The notes under the pieces: model-generated | The model's database searches: none | What the model saw: only the letters and a program-made list of their open reading frames with translations | What the model was told of the DNA's origin: nothing | From: Nonomuraea sp. SBT364 | GTDB lineage: Bacteria > Actinomycetota > Actinomycetes > Streptosporangiales > Streptosporangiaceae | Direction: 5' to 3' | Assembly: GCF_001083785.1 (NCBI RefSeq) | Contig: NZ_LAVL01000048.1 | Span: 1-53,473, forward strand | Length of the DNA: 53,473 nucleotides | Made by a program: the position numbers and the translations under genes | In this document: one piece after another, positions 27,278-36,796 of the stretch | How positions within the stretch are numbered: the stretch's first letter is position 1 | Layout of the letters: the number at the start of each line of letters is the position of its first letter

Positions 27278-29014
27278 TCACCGCCGCCGGCGCAGTCCCG
27301 CCCGGTCCTGGAGGTCCGTCGTGGCGGCGTCCAGTCCCTCCGCCAGCGTGGTGTTGTCCTCGTACGTGACTCCGTCCGGGACGGCGTCGCTGCCCATGGG
27401 GTCGGCGTCCCAGAAGTTGCCCCGGTAGACGACGTTCTCCAGCGGCGGCGACACCTGCAGGACGGCGGTGCTGTCGGCGCCGGTGACGACGTTCTCCTCG
27501 ACGGTGACCCAGGCGGCGCCGTAGTCGGTGTAGAGGCCGAAGTTGTACGGCGTGCGGGTGTCCTTGATGACGTTGCCCACGATCCGCGCGCCTGTGTCGT
27601 GCGAGTCGCCCTGCGGGCCCGACAGGTAGACGCCGCCGCCGTCGGCGAGCACGCTCATCGTGCCCGTGGTGAGGTTGCGCAGGATGCGGGTGCCGCGGGC
27701 GGGCCCGGCGACGATGCCGCAGTGCGGGACCTCGCGGACGTGGTTGTGCGCGACGGTGCAGCCGTCGGTGCCGTGCAGGGCGATGCCGGGGGAGCCGGAG
27801 TGGTCGAGGCCGATGTGCTCGACCAGGTTGTCCTCGATGAGGGTGTCGTGGCCGCCGTCGACGCTGATGGCGGAGGCGGACAGCGTGTCGAAGTCACAGC
27901 CGCGCACGACATGGCGTTCGCCGCCGGTCAGGCCGAGCCCGGTGGCGCCCAGCCGGGTGAACCGGCAGCCCTCGAACCGGACGTCCTGGCCGCCGTGGAC
28001 GGCCACGCAGGCGGGGATCGTCTCCGACCGGGCCGGAACCGTGACCCAGGCGTGCCCCTCGACGATCACGACCTTCTCGACGGGGCCGCCGTCGTAGTGG
28101 CCGTTGCCGTGGTAGTGCAGGAAGCCCGCCGGGCTGCCGGGGCGCAGCCAGGTGGCGTCGGCGAAGGTCAGGCCGCGGAAGGTGACGTCCCGGGAGCCGG
28201 TGACGCGCAGCAGGGTCTCCAGGGCGGGGGCGACGAACCTGGGCTGCTCGCCGGGGTGGGGGAGGTAGCGCAGCCGGTGCCGGCCGGGACGCGAGCGGTC
28301 CAGGACGAACGTGCCCGGCTCGGTGAGGAAGGCGGCGTCGTTCTCGATCCTGGTGGGCAGGGCCGGGCCGGCCTGGGTGTGCTCCTCCCAGGTGAAGTTG
28401 TACAGCTCGACGGCGCGGGCGAAGGCGGGCTGGGCCATGGTGATCAGGGTGCGGTCGCCGTCGGGGGCGACGGCGGCGACGGCGATGCGGGCCTCCGTCC
28501 AGGGGTAGACGCCCCGGTAGACGAACTCCACGTCTGCGGGGCTGTGCCAGGAGAGGGGATCGGGGCTGTCCGTGACGTAACCCGTGACGGTTCTCGCGGC
28601 ATCGCCGGGCAGCGCGTCGATGCCCGCCCGCTCGGCCCGCCGGTAGGAGCCTTCGGCGCCGACGTAGAGCTGCCGGGTGTCCAGGTCGCCCACGTCGGCC
28701 ACCCAGACGCCGTCCTCCAGCCGCCCGGTGATCTCCCGGCCGCCGCTGATGACGACCTCCTCCTGCTCCGGGGTGCCGTATCCGTGGGCCTGGAAGGTGA
28801 GGTGGCCGTCGTCCTCGGTGAGCTCCAGGGGGGCGGCCAGCGTGTGGGTGCCGGCGCGCAGGTGGACGACGACGTCGCCGGTGAGCTCACGGGCCGCGCG
28901 CAGGGCCCGGCCGAGGGTGGCGAAGGGCCGCTCCGGCGTGCCGGGCGCGGCGTCGTCGCCGTGAGGGGAAACGTACAGGATTTCGTTGTTTATGGCGTAC
29001 ACGATATATACCAT
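27278..29014 (-). CDS. Right-handed parallel beta-helix protein (polysaccharide-lyase/hydrolase-like)
   Basis: The 578-residue protein begins its domain almost at once with ILYVSPHGDDAAPGTPERPF, the usual opening of right-handed beta-helix enzymes. It continues with repeating coils such as VAVHGGQDVRFEGCRFTRLG, HVVRGCDFDTLSASAISVDG and DTLIEDNLVEHIG, plus NFGLYTDYGAAWVTVEENVV near the end. No signal peptide is visible, which is unusual for this fold and suggests cytoplasmic action or a wrong start. ATG 29014 lies inside the operator shared with the divergent TetR gene; GTG 29002 is an alternative. The substrate is probably a glycan or oligosaccharide. Confidence 0.85.
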   Translation of the reverse strand: MVYIVYAINNEILYVSPHGDDAAPGTPERPFATLGRALRAARELTGDVVVHLRAGTHTLAAPLELTEDDGHLTFQAHGYGTPEQEEVVISGGREITGRLEDGVWVADVGDLDTRQLYVGAEGSYRRAERAGIDALPGDAARTVTGYVTDSPDPLSWHSPADVEFVYRGVYPWTEARIAVAAVAPDGDRTLITMAQPAFARAVELYNFTWEEHTQAGPALPTRIENDAAFLTEPGTFVLDRSRPGRHRLRYLPHPGEQPRFVAPALETLLRVTGSRDVTFRGLTFADATWLRPGSPAGFLHYHGNGHYDGGPVEKVVIVEGHAWVTVPARSETIPACVAVHGGQDVRFEGCRFTRLGATGLGLTGGERHVVRGCDFDTLSASAISVDGGHDTLIEDNLVEHIGLDHSGSPGIALHGTDGCTVAHNHVREVPHCGIVAGPARGTRILRNLTTGTMSVLADGGGVYLSGPQGDSHDTGARIVGNVIKDTRTPYNFGLYTDYGAAWVTVEENVVTGADSTAVLQVSPPLENVVYRGNFWDADPMGSDAVPDGVTYEDNTTLAEGLDAATTDLQDRAGLRRRR

Positions 29015-29018
29015 AAAC
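28988..29018. promoter_or_regulatory. Operator shared by divergent beta-helix and TetR genes
   Basis: GTTTATGG (28988-28995) and CCATAAAC (29011-29018) form perfect 8-bp arms around a 15-bp AT-rich centre with TATATA at 29005-29010. The site spans the beta-helix start codon, and the TetR ATG follows two bases later at 29020. Confidence 0.65.
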
Positions 29019-29019
29019 C

Positions 29020-29853
29020 ATGAACCAAGCAGCTGATCCGGAACGCGGGGTGGAACTCCTCTGGGGCGAGGAGCCGAGAGCGGGACTGAACCTGGACCGG
29101 ATCGTCCATGCCGCCGTCGCGGTCGCCGACGCGGAGGGCCTGGCCGGCCTGTCGATGCGCAAGGTGGCCGAGCGCCTCGGCTTCACCACGATGTCCCTCT
29201 ACCGGCACGTCCCCGGCCGCGGCCATCTGGTGGACCTGATGCAGGACGCGGTGATGGCCGGGCTGACGGCGCCCGGGGGAGCGGACTGGCGGGCCCGGCT
29301 GGAGGCGTGCGCGCGCCAGGGCTGGGAGCTGCGCAAACGCCACCCGTGGCTGGCGGAGATCCGGGGCGGCAGGCATGTGCCCGGCCCCAACGCGGTGGCC
29401 TACTACGACTCGATGCTGAGCACCGTCGCCGGCACCGGCCTCACCCCGGCCGAGACGATCGCCGCGGTGGGCCTGGTGGGCCGGTTCGTCGACGCCGAGG
29501 CGCTGGTGCTGGTGGAGGCCGCGGAGGCCGAGCGGAGCAGCGGCGTGAGCGCGGAGGAGTGGTGGGGGTCGCGCGACACGCTCTTCGCGCGCCTGGACCG
29601 CTATCCGACGCTCACCCGGTTGTGGGAGGAGGGCGGCTACGACCACCCGGAGGATCCATTCGAGTTCGGCCTGGCGCGGGTGCTCGACGGGATCGAGCTC
29701 CTCATTGCGGGCAGGCGTGACGAAAGTCGTGACGAAACCAGGTGCCAAGTGTGTGGCATGCCGGTGGAGCAGCCGGAATCGGGCAGGCCGCGCGAGTACT
29801 GCTCCCGCGCCTGCCGCCAGCGCGCCTACCGCCGGCGCAGAACCGGCGCCTGA
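29020..29853 (+). CDS. TetR-family regulator with C-terminal four-cysteine motif
   Basis: The 277-residue protein has a TetR helix-turn-helix (LSMRKVAERLGFTTMSLYRHVPGRGHLV) and a TetR_C_1-like ligand domain to about residue 235. It ends with CQVCGMPVEQPESGRPREYCSRACRQRAYRRRR (written here only by its key residues: C-x2-C, then C-x3-C, then a basic run). That ending looks like a zinc knuckle fused to the repressor. ATG 29020 lacks a ribosome site and lies about 10 bases after TATATA, so the message is probably leaderless. It is divergent from the beta-helix gene and probably represses it. Confidence 0.85.
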   Translation: MNQAADPERGVELLWGEEPRAGLNLDRIVHAAVAVADAEGLAGLSMRKVAERLGFTTMSLYRHVPGRGHLVDLMQDAVMAGLTAPGGADWRARLEACARQGWELRKRHPWLAEIRGGRHVPGPNAVAYYDSMLSTVAGTGLTPAETIAAVGLVGRFVDAEALVLVEAAEAERSSGVSAEEWWGSRDTLFARLDRYPTLTRLWEEGGYDHPEDPFEFGLARVLDGIELLIAGRRDESRDETRCQVCGMPVEQPESGRPREYCSRACRQRAYRRRRTGA

Positions 29854-29867
29854 CGCGCGAGCCCGGC

Positions 29868-29914
29868 TTGCTCAATCGGAACGACGTTCCGTATAGTTCC
29901 GGAAGGACGTTCCG
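29868..29914 (+). promoter_or_regulatory. Aldo/keto reductase promoter with two TetR-type operators
   Basis: TTGCTC (29868-29873), 18 bases and TATAGT (29892-29897) form a promoter. CGGAACGACGTTCCG (29877-29891, 7-bp perfect arms) fills the spacer and abuts the -10. A second site, CGGAAGGACGTTCCG (29900-29914), covers the expected transcript start. The layout copies the promoter at 3299-3351. Confidence 0.7.
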
Positions 29915-29942
29915 CTTAACCGTACAAGGTCAGGAGAACCTC

Positions 29943-30995
29943 ATGCGCTACCGCCCTCTCGGCAGGACCGGCATCAAGGTCAGCCCCTATGCGCTCGGCG
30001 CCATGATGTTCGGGGCCGTCGGCAATCCCGACCACGACGACTCCGTCAGGATCATCCACAGGGCCCTGGACGCGGGGATCAACGTCATCGACACCGCCGA
30101 CATGTACTCCCGCGGCGAGTCCGAGGAGATCGTCGGCAAGGCGCTCAAGGGCCGCCGCGACGACGTCGTGCTCGCCACCAAGGCCCGCTTCCCCGTCGAC
30201 TTCGACCCCAGCGGCGCCACGCCGGCCCTCCCCAACCGGTCGGGCGCCTCACGCCGCTGGCTGATCCGCGCCCTCGACGATTCGCTCCGCCGCCTGGGCA
30301 CCGACTACGTCGACCTGTTCCAGATCCACCAGCCCGACCCCGACACCGACATCGAGGAGACCCTTTCGGCGCTCACCGACCTGGTGCGCGCCGGCAAGGT
30401 CCGCGCCATCGGCACCTCCTCGCTGCCCGCCTCGGACCTCGTCCGGGCCCACTGGGTCGCCGAGCGGCGCGGCCTGGCCCGGCCGCGCACCGAGCAGCCT
30501 CCCTACTCGATCCTCAACCGCGGCATCGAGCGCGAGGTCCTTCCCGCGGCCGAGGAGTTCGGCATGGGCACGCTGGTGTGGAGCCCGCTCGCCGGCGGCC
30601 TGCTCACCGGCCGCTACCGCAAGAACAGCCCGAACGCCACGCACCGCGCCCGGTTCGGCTTCGGTCACCTGAGCGACGAGCGCCGCCTGGACGCCGTCGA
30701 GGCGCTCATCCCGCTCGCCGGGGAGGCCGGCATCCCGCTGACCCACCTGGCCATGGCCTTCGCGATCGCGCATCCCGGTGTCACGTGCGCAATCATCGGA
30801 CCGCGCACCATGGAGCAGCTCGACGACCTCCTCGCCGGCCTCGACGTCACGCTCACCGACGACCTCCTCGACCGGATCGACGAGATCGTGCCGCCCGGCA
30901 CCGACATCGGCACGCTCGACATGGCCTACAACCCGCCCGCCATCGTGCACGCCCACCTGCGCCGCCGTCCCACCGGCGACCGCGCCGCCGCCTGA
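29943..30995 (+). CDS. Aldo/keto reductase
   Basis: The 350-residue NADPH-dependent oxidoreductase has the AKR tetrad region: VIDTADMYSRGESEE with Asp50 and Tyr55, LATK with Lys80, and LFQIHQPDPDTDIEE with the catalytic His. VTCAIIGPRTMEQLDD is the usual C-terminal nucleotide-binding segment. CAGGAG precedes ATG 29943. It lies behind a promoter with two CGGAAC-type palindromes but has no dedicated TetR gene with that site next to it; the upstream TetR has a different operator. The best candidate regulator by operator similarity is the TetR at 2686. Substrate unknown. Confidence 0.92.
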   Translation: MRYRPLGRTGIKVSPYALGAMMFGAVGNPDHDDSVRIIHRALDAGINVIDTADMYSRGESEEIVGKALKGRRDDVVLATKARFPVDFDPSGATPALPNRSGASRRWLIRALDDSLRRLGTDYVDLFQIHQPDPDTDIEETLSALTDLVRAGKVRAIGTSSLPASDLVRAHWVAERRGLARPRTEQPPYSILNRGIEREVLPAAEEFGMGTLVWSPLAGGLLTGRYRKNSPNATHRARFGFGHLSDERRLDAVEALIPLAGEAGIPLTHLAMAFAIAHPGVTCAIIGPRTMEQLDDLLAGLDVTLTDDLLDRIDEIVPPGTDIGTLDMAYNPPAIVHAHLRRRPTGDRAAA

Positions 30996-31067
30996 GCGTC
31001 TGCCCGCCCGCGACCGCAGGGCCGGATCACCGCTGCGAGACGCCGGCGCCGCCGCTGCCGCTGCCTC

Positions 31068-31568
31068 TCAGTGCGTGCCGGTCCGGACCCAGGCGAGGAT
31101 GCGGGCCGCCAGTTCGGCGGGGTCGTCGCCGGTGAAGACCGTGGGGGCGAGGGCGCGTCCGTGAGCGGCGTCGGCCATCGCCTCGGCGACCCACTCCTGG
31201 GGCGTGCCGCGCTCCTTCAGCCGGTGAAGGCGTACCTCGTCCGGGCAGTCGAGCAGAGCCCAGCGGACCGGCGGCGCCCAGCGGCCGCCCGGGGCGAGCT
31301 CCCCGGCATCGGGCACCGGGCACAGCAGGAGCACCGGATGCCCCGCCCTGCGGACGATGGCCACGATGCGCTCCCACATGCGGTCGTAGGCGGGCCACAC
31401 CGCGGCCGCCGCCGGGTCGGCGATGGTGACGCCGAGCAGCTTCCCCTCTTCCAGGAGCTCGTCCAGGTCCATCACGACCAGCCCGTCGGCCGCTCCCAGC
31501 AGGTACGGGAGCAACGTGGTCTTGCCCGCGGCCGGCGCGCCCGCAAGAAGGTGGAGGGATGCGTACAT
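31068..31568 (-). CDS. P-loop ATP-binding kinase-like protein
   Basis: The 166-residue protein begins MYASLHLLAGAPAAGKTTLLPYLL, with Walker A GAPAAGKTT. It continues with VVMDLDELLEE, a HPVLLLCPVPDAGELAPG core and LLDCPDEVRLHRLKERG, as in small nucleotide or shikimate-kinase-like P-loop enzymes. ATG 31568 has AAGAGG directly adjoining it, which is too close; GTG 31604 would add 12 residues. It lies about 46 bases after the ClpX-type zinc gene on the same strand and may be co-transcribed. The phosphate acceptor is not evident. Confidence 0.75.
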   Translation of the reverse strand: MYASLHLLAGAPAAGKTTLLPYLLGAADGLVVMDLDELLEEGKLLGVTIADPAAAAVWPAYDRMWERIVAIVRRAGHPVLLLCPVPDAGELAPGGRWAPPVRWALLDCPDEVRLHRLKERGTPQEWVAEAMADAAHGRALAPTVFTGDDPAELAARILAWVRTGTH

Positions 31569-31614
31569 CCTCTTGATCGTAGAGGCCGGGGCGGGAGCGC
31601 ACACCGCCCGGCGG

Positions 31615-31971
31615 TCACTCCTCGCCGGAGAACCGCTCCCAGGCCGACTGGCGCGCCATGCCCAGCGCGCCGCCGATCCTGGCCCAGGTGACGCCCCGGT
31701 CGCGCAGCCGTTCGACCCAGACCTGGAGGTTGGCGTCGACCTGGGCGCTCACGGCGGCGATGCGCGGCAGGTGCTCCAGCATCTGCTCGTCGGTCATCGT
31801 GTCGTGCCACGGGACCTCGGCCGTGGGGGTGTCGAGCAGCGTGACGCAGAGCCCGACGCACTCGTTGCAGATGAAGACGCCGGCCCCCGCGATCACCTTG
31901 GCGACCTCGGTCTTCGACTTGGTGCAGAACGAGCAGCGGATCTTCTCGTCGGCCTGGGACGGTGCGGACAT
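31615..31971 (-). CDS. Small ClpX-type C4 zinc-finger protein
   Basis: The 118-residue protein carries only the zinc-binding module of ClpX (CSFCTKSKTEVAKVIAG, then ICNECVGLC), with no AAA+ ATPase. Its C-terminal 50 residues hold a helix-turn-helix-like end (DRGVTWARIGGALGMARQSAWERF). In ClpX this module mediates dimerisation and adaptor or substrate binding, so the small protein might be an adaptor, or a DNA-binding regulator through its tail. The second ATG (31971) is chosen for spacing from GGAGG. It is divergent from a PP2C phosphatase, with two palindromes between them. A ClpX paralogue is encoded 2.3 kb away. Confidence 0.85.
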   Translation of the reverse strand: MSAPSQADEKIRCSFCTKSKTEVAKVIAGAGVFICNECVGLCVTLLDTPTAEVPWHDTMTDEQMLEHLPRIAAVSAQVDANLQVWVERLRDRGVTWARIGGALGMARQSAWERFSGEE

Positions 31972-31987
31972 CATGAGCCTCCAAATG

Positions 31988-32033
31988 CTGTCAGGCTGTC
32001 CCTGACAGGGTAGTACGTCAGGCCGCACCTGAC
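31988..32033. promoter_or_regulatory. Two TGTCAGG-N5-CCTGACA palindromes
   Basis: Site 1: CTGTCAGG-CTGTC-CCTGACAG (31988-32008), perfect 8-bp arms. Site 2: GTCAGG-CCGCA-CCTGAC (32017-32033), 6-bp arms. They are centred 27 bp apart, between the divergent zinc-protein and phosphatase genes. TAGTAC between them may be part of a promoter. The binding protein is unknown; the zinc protein's own HTH-like tail is one candidate. Confidence 0.65.
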
Positions 32034-32104
32034 AATGCCGTGAGTCCGGGACCGTGCAAGACGGCGTGCGCGCGGGTAGGAGATCGGCGGAGGGAGGCGG
32101 CACG

Positions 32105-33319
32105 GTGCTGAGCGACGGCGAGCGCATGCTAGGTGGTCTGCTGCGTGCCAGCCACACGGCCACGCTGGAGGACCTCGTCCCCCTGATCGGCGGACACGCG
32201 GCCATCTCCGGGTTCACCAACACCAAGGTGTACGTGGCCGACCTGCGGCAACTGGCCCTGGTGCCGTTGCCCGGCCAGGTCGACGCGCGGGGGGTCCCGC
32301 TGACTCCGGTGCCGGTCGACATGAGCATGCCGGGCCGGGCCTTCCGCGACGTCCAGGTCGTGCGCGGCAGGGCGGAGGAGGAGCCGACAGCCGTGCGGCT
32401 GTGGGTGCCGCTGATCGACGGCACCGAGCGGGTGGGCGTGCTCGGCACCACGGTCCAGCACCTCGACGACACCGTCCAGTGGCGCGTCGAGCAGCTCGCC
32501 TCGCTGGCCGCGCTGATCCTGGTGAGCAAGCGCGGCGCCAGCGACTCGTGGGCGGCGCTGGTGCGCGGCGAGCCGATGCTGCTGTCGGCCGAGGTGCTGT
32601 GGAACCTGCTGCCGCACGGCAGCTTCGCCAACGACAGGGTCGTGTTCAGCGCCGCCCTGGAGCCGGCCTACGAGGTGGGCGGCGACGCCTACGACTACGG
32701 CATCGCGGGCGACAACCTGCACGTGTCGATCTTCGACGCGATGGGGCACGACCTGTCCGCGACGCTGACGGCGACGATCGCCATGGGCGCGTGCCGCAAC
32801 GGCCGGCTCGGCGGCGAGGACCTGCTGGCCACGAGCGAGGGGATCGACGCGGCGATCGGGGAGCAGTTCAGCAGGGCCCGGTTCGCCACCGGCATCCTCG
32901 CCGATCTCGACATGGACACCGGCGAGCTCAGCTGGATCAACCGGGGCCACCACCCGCCGCTGGTCCTGCGCGACGGCCGCCTGGTCGCCACCCTCGACAG
33001 CGAGCTGCCGTCGCCGCCGATGGGGTTCGGGCTGGGCCTGTCGTCGGGGCTGGAGCGCTACCAGCTGCAGCGCGGCGACCGGCTGCTTTTCTACACCGAC
33101 GGGATCATCGAGGCGCAGAGCCCCAGCGGGGAGCAGTTCGGGCTGGAGCGCTTCGTCGACTTCATCGTGCGCCACGAGGCCGGCGGGCTGTCGGCTCCCG
33201 AGACGTTGCGGCGGCTGATCAACTCGATCCTGGAGCACCAGCACGGCCGGCTCCAGGACGACGCCACGGTCGTGACGGTGGAGTGGCAGGCGAACCGGCA
33301 GGCGACGCTCACCCTCTGA
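32105..33319 (+). CDS. PP2C-family (SpoIIE-type) serine phosphatase with N-terminal sensor domain
   Basis: The 404-residue protein has an N-terminal GAF-like half (about residues 10-140) and a C-terminal PPM phosphatase with metal ligands in YEVGGDAYDY (Asp194) and FDAMGHD (Asp211). LLFYTDGIIEAQ and DDATVV complete the site. Such proteins dephosphorylate anti-anti-sigma factors and switch alternative sigma factors on. GTG 32105 is chosen because GGAGGGAGG lies 7 bases upstream. No membrane segment is seen, so it is cytoplasmic. It is convergent with an ECF41 gene (8 bases apart); no RsbW- or RsbV-like partner is encoded here. Confidence 0.9.
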   Translation: MLSDGERMLGGLLRASHTATLEDLVPLIGGHAAISGFTNTKVYVADLRQLALVPLPGQVDARGVPLTPVPVDMSMPGRAFRDVQVVRGRAEEEPTAVRLWVPLIDGTERVGVLGTTVQHLDDTVQWRVEQLASLAALILVSKRGASDSWAALVRGEPMLLSAEVLWNLLPHGSFANDRVVFSAALEPAYEVGGDAYDYGIAGDNLHVSIFDAMGHDLSATLTATIAMGACRNGRLGGEDLLATSEGIDAAIGEQFSRARFATGILADLDMDTGELSWINRGHHPPLVLRDGRLVATLDSELPSPPMGFGLGLSSGLERYQLQRGDRLLFYTDGIIEAQSPSGEQFGLERFVDFIVRHEAGGLSAPETLRRLINSILEHQHGRLQDDATVVTVEWQANRQATLTL

Positions 33320-33327
33320 CATCGCCG

Positions 33328-34212
33328 CTACTCGGCGACCCTGGACAGTTTGTCGGGGTTGCGCACCACGTAGACGCCCGCCACCTGGTCGCCCTCCTCG
33401 GTGAGGTCGATGACCATGGCGGCGAACGGCGCGTCGTGGGCGAACAGCACCGCCGACGGGTCGCCGTTCACGGTCCGGTAGCGCACGTCGAGGTCCTCCG
33501 GCGTGCGGGTGCTCACGCCGACCAGCAGGCGGGCGACCTTGTCGCGGCCGTGCACCGGGCGCAGGACGGCACCGCGGGACTTGCCGCCGCTGTCGGTCCA
33601 CAGGGTGACGTCGGGCGCGAGCATCTCCATGAGCGCGTCGAGGTCGCCGCCGAGCGCGGCGGCCAGGAAGCGCTCGGTCACCTGCCGCTGGACGCGCGGG
33701 TCGGCCTGGTAGCGGGGGCGGCGGGCGTGCACGTGCTCGCGGGCGCGGTGGGCCACCTGGCGGACGGCGGCGGGGGAGCGTTCGAGGATGTCGGCGATCT
33801 CGGTGTGCGCGTAGCCGAACACCTCGTGCAGCACGAACACGGCCCGCTCCAGCGGAGTGAGCGTCTCCAGCACGACCAGCAGCGCCATCGACACCGACTC
33901 GGCGCGCAGCGCGGGCCCGGCGGCGTCCTCGGGCTCCTCCCTCACCAGCGGCTCGGGCAGCCACGGCCCGACGTACGTCTCGCGGCGCCGGCTGATGGCG
34001 GCCTGCCGGGCCAGGGCGGCGTTCACCGCGACCCGTACCAGGTAGGCGCGCGGGTTGGCGATCCCGTCGCCGATCCCGGCGCGGGGCGCCCATGCCAGCC
34101 AGGTCTCCTGCAGCACGTCCTCGGTGTCGGCGACGCTCCCCAGCATGTTGTAGACGATGGAGAACAGCAGCTCCCGATACCCGACGAACGCCTCTGTCGC
34201 CGCCTCAGACAT
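33328..34212 (-). CDS. ECF41-type sigma factor with C-terminal SnoaL-like domain (second)
   Basis: The 294-residue protein has all ECF41 marks: region 2 (YNMLGSVADTEDVLQETWLAW), the inter-domain WLPEPL motif, region 4 (LTPLERAVFVLHEVFGYAHTEIA), and tail motifs DSGGK and NPDKLSRV. The tail is needed for activity in characterised members. Starting at ATG 34212 with no strong Shine-Dalgarno, it follows a TGTCACA-N16-CCTC element on its own strand that suggests self-transcription. The usual ECF41 target (an AhpD/oxidoreductase/epimerase gene) is not adjacent; the nearest AhpD-like gene is 28 kb away. Confidence 0.93.
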   Translation of the reverse strand: MSEAATEAFVGYRELLFSIVYNMLGSVADTEDVLQETWLAWAPRAGIGDGIANPRAYLVRVAVNAALARQAAISRRRETYVGPWLPEPLVREEPEDAAGPALRAESVSMALLVVLETLTPLERAVFVLHEVFGYAHTEIADILERSPAAVRQVAHRAREHVHARRPRYQADPRVQRQVTERFLAAALGGDLDALMEMLAPDVTLWTDSGGKSRGAVLRPVHGRDKVARLLVGVSTRTPEDLDVRYRTVNGDPSAVLFAHDAPFAAMVIDLTEEGDQVAGVYVVRNPDKLSRVAE

Positions 34213-34249
34213 GACCCATCCCCCTTGCGTACGTTACGTCACACCATGA

Positions 34250-34276
34250 GAGGGAAAGCGGCGGCCGGGTGTGACA
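34250..34276 (-). promoter_or_regulatory. Candidate ECF41 autoregulatory promoter
   Basis: On the minus strand TGTCACA (complement of 34270-34276), exactly 16 bases, and CCTC (complement of 34250-34253) precede the ECF41 gene. The -35 is a perfect match to the published TGTCACA-N16-CGTC; the -10 differs at one base. Confidence 0.55.
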
Positions 34277-34280
34277 TGGA

Positions 34281-35479
<1,199 letters not shown>

Positions 35480-35483
<4 letters not shown>

Positions 35484-36649
35484 CGGAGCTCGGCCCTGAG
35501 CGAGGCCAGGCGCCAGGTGCCCGGGTCGGGCGGGCGCACCGGCGGCTCGGCGAGCGCCAGGTCCGGGAAGCGGCGCAGCAGCGCGGTGAGCGCCACCTGG
35601 GTCTCCAGCCTCGCCAGCGCGGCGCCCAGGCAGAAGTGCGGGCCGTGCGCGTACCCGAGATGTCCGTTTGTCCCCGGGTCGCGGGCGAGGTCCAGCCGGT
35701 CGGGGTCGGCGAACACGCGCGGATCGCGGTTGGCCGCGCCGATGGCCGCGGTGACCGGCTCGCCCTTGGGGATCCGCACGCCGCCGATCTCGACGTCCTC
35801 GCCGGTGAAGCGCGGGATCGCCAGCAGCTGCGGCCCGCACCAGCGGGTCAGCTCCTCCACGGCGCGTGGCATGAGCGTGTCGTCGGCGCGGACGGCGGTG
35901 AACTGTGCTGGGTGGCCGAGCAGGGCCACCACGGCGTTGGCGATGAGGTTGGCCGGCGTCTGCCCGGCGAGCACGAGCTGCCAGACCAGCGTGACGAGCT
36001 CCTCGTCGGTGAGCCGGTCGCCGTCGTCGGCCTGGACGCGGACCAGGTCGGAGATCAGGTCCGGCCCCGGTTCGGCGCGCCGCCGGGCGACCGCGGTCTT
36101 GGCGCCCGCCAGGACGGCGGGGATCGCCGCCTCCAGCTTCGCGCCGTCCCCGGAGGCGACGGCCGCGCCGTGCTCGCGCCACGCGGGCCGGTCGGGCTCC
36201 GGGATGCCGACGATCTCGCAGATCACGTCCATGGGCAGCGGCCGGGCGAAATGTTCGAGCAGGTCGGCCGGGCCTTCCGGGAGGGCGTCGAGCAGGCCGC
36301 CGACGATCTGCTCGATCCGCTCCCGGAACCGGGCCATCCGCCTCGGCGTGAACGCGGGGGACACCAGCCTGCGCAGCCTGGTGTGCTCGGCGCCCTCCAT
36401 CTCCTGCATGGTCCGCATGTAGATCGCGTACTCGTCGGGCACCCGCGTGCGGCGCAAGTAGCTGGCGGGGCTCAGCTCGAAGCGCGGGTCGTTGAGCATC
36501 GCCCTGGCCTCGGCGTAGCGCGTCACGGCCCACATCGCCATGCCGGGCGCGACCAGTCGCGCCACGGGCCCCCGCTCCCGCGCCTCCCCGTAGGCGGCGA
36601 GGGGGTCGCCCAGCACTCCCGGGTCGGTGAGGTCGATCTCCGGCACCAT
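35480..36649 (-). CDS. Cytochrome P450
   Basis: The 389-residue soluble P450 has the heme-thiolate segment YAHGPHFCLGAALARLE with Cys340 and the ExxR motif in EELTR (Glu266, Arg269). EGAEHTRLRRLVSPAFTPRR is the usual C-helix region. The I-helix reads LVLAGQTPANL: the acidic residue of the normal AG-x-E-T stretch is missing and the segment is one residue short. ATG 36649 follows GGGAGGG. The stop overlaps the ClpX paralogue start. No ferredoxin gene is adjacent, so electrons must come from elsewhere. Likely a specialised-metabolite or xenobiotic hydroxylase. Confidence 0.93.
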
Positions 36650-36666
36650 TGGCCCTCCCTAGAGAT

Positions 36667-36678
36667 GATGTCAACATC
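36667..36678. promoter_or_regulatory. Small palindrome upstream of the P450-clpX operon
   Basis: GATGT-CA-ACATC, with 5-bp arms, lies 17 bases before the P450 start. GATGTTGACATC-like sites are frequent repressor targets. No dedicated regulator gene adjoins the operon. Confidence 0.4.
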
Positions 36679-36796
36679 CAGATGGGGACAGTATCTCGCT
36701 TGCGGGAGTACGGCAAACGACGTCGAGAACCCAGGGATGCGGTCTCCCGGCTGCATTGCGAGGTCCATGCCGAGGCCGGGGCCGGGTGAGGCGGTG

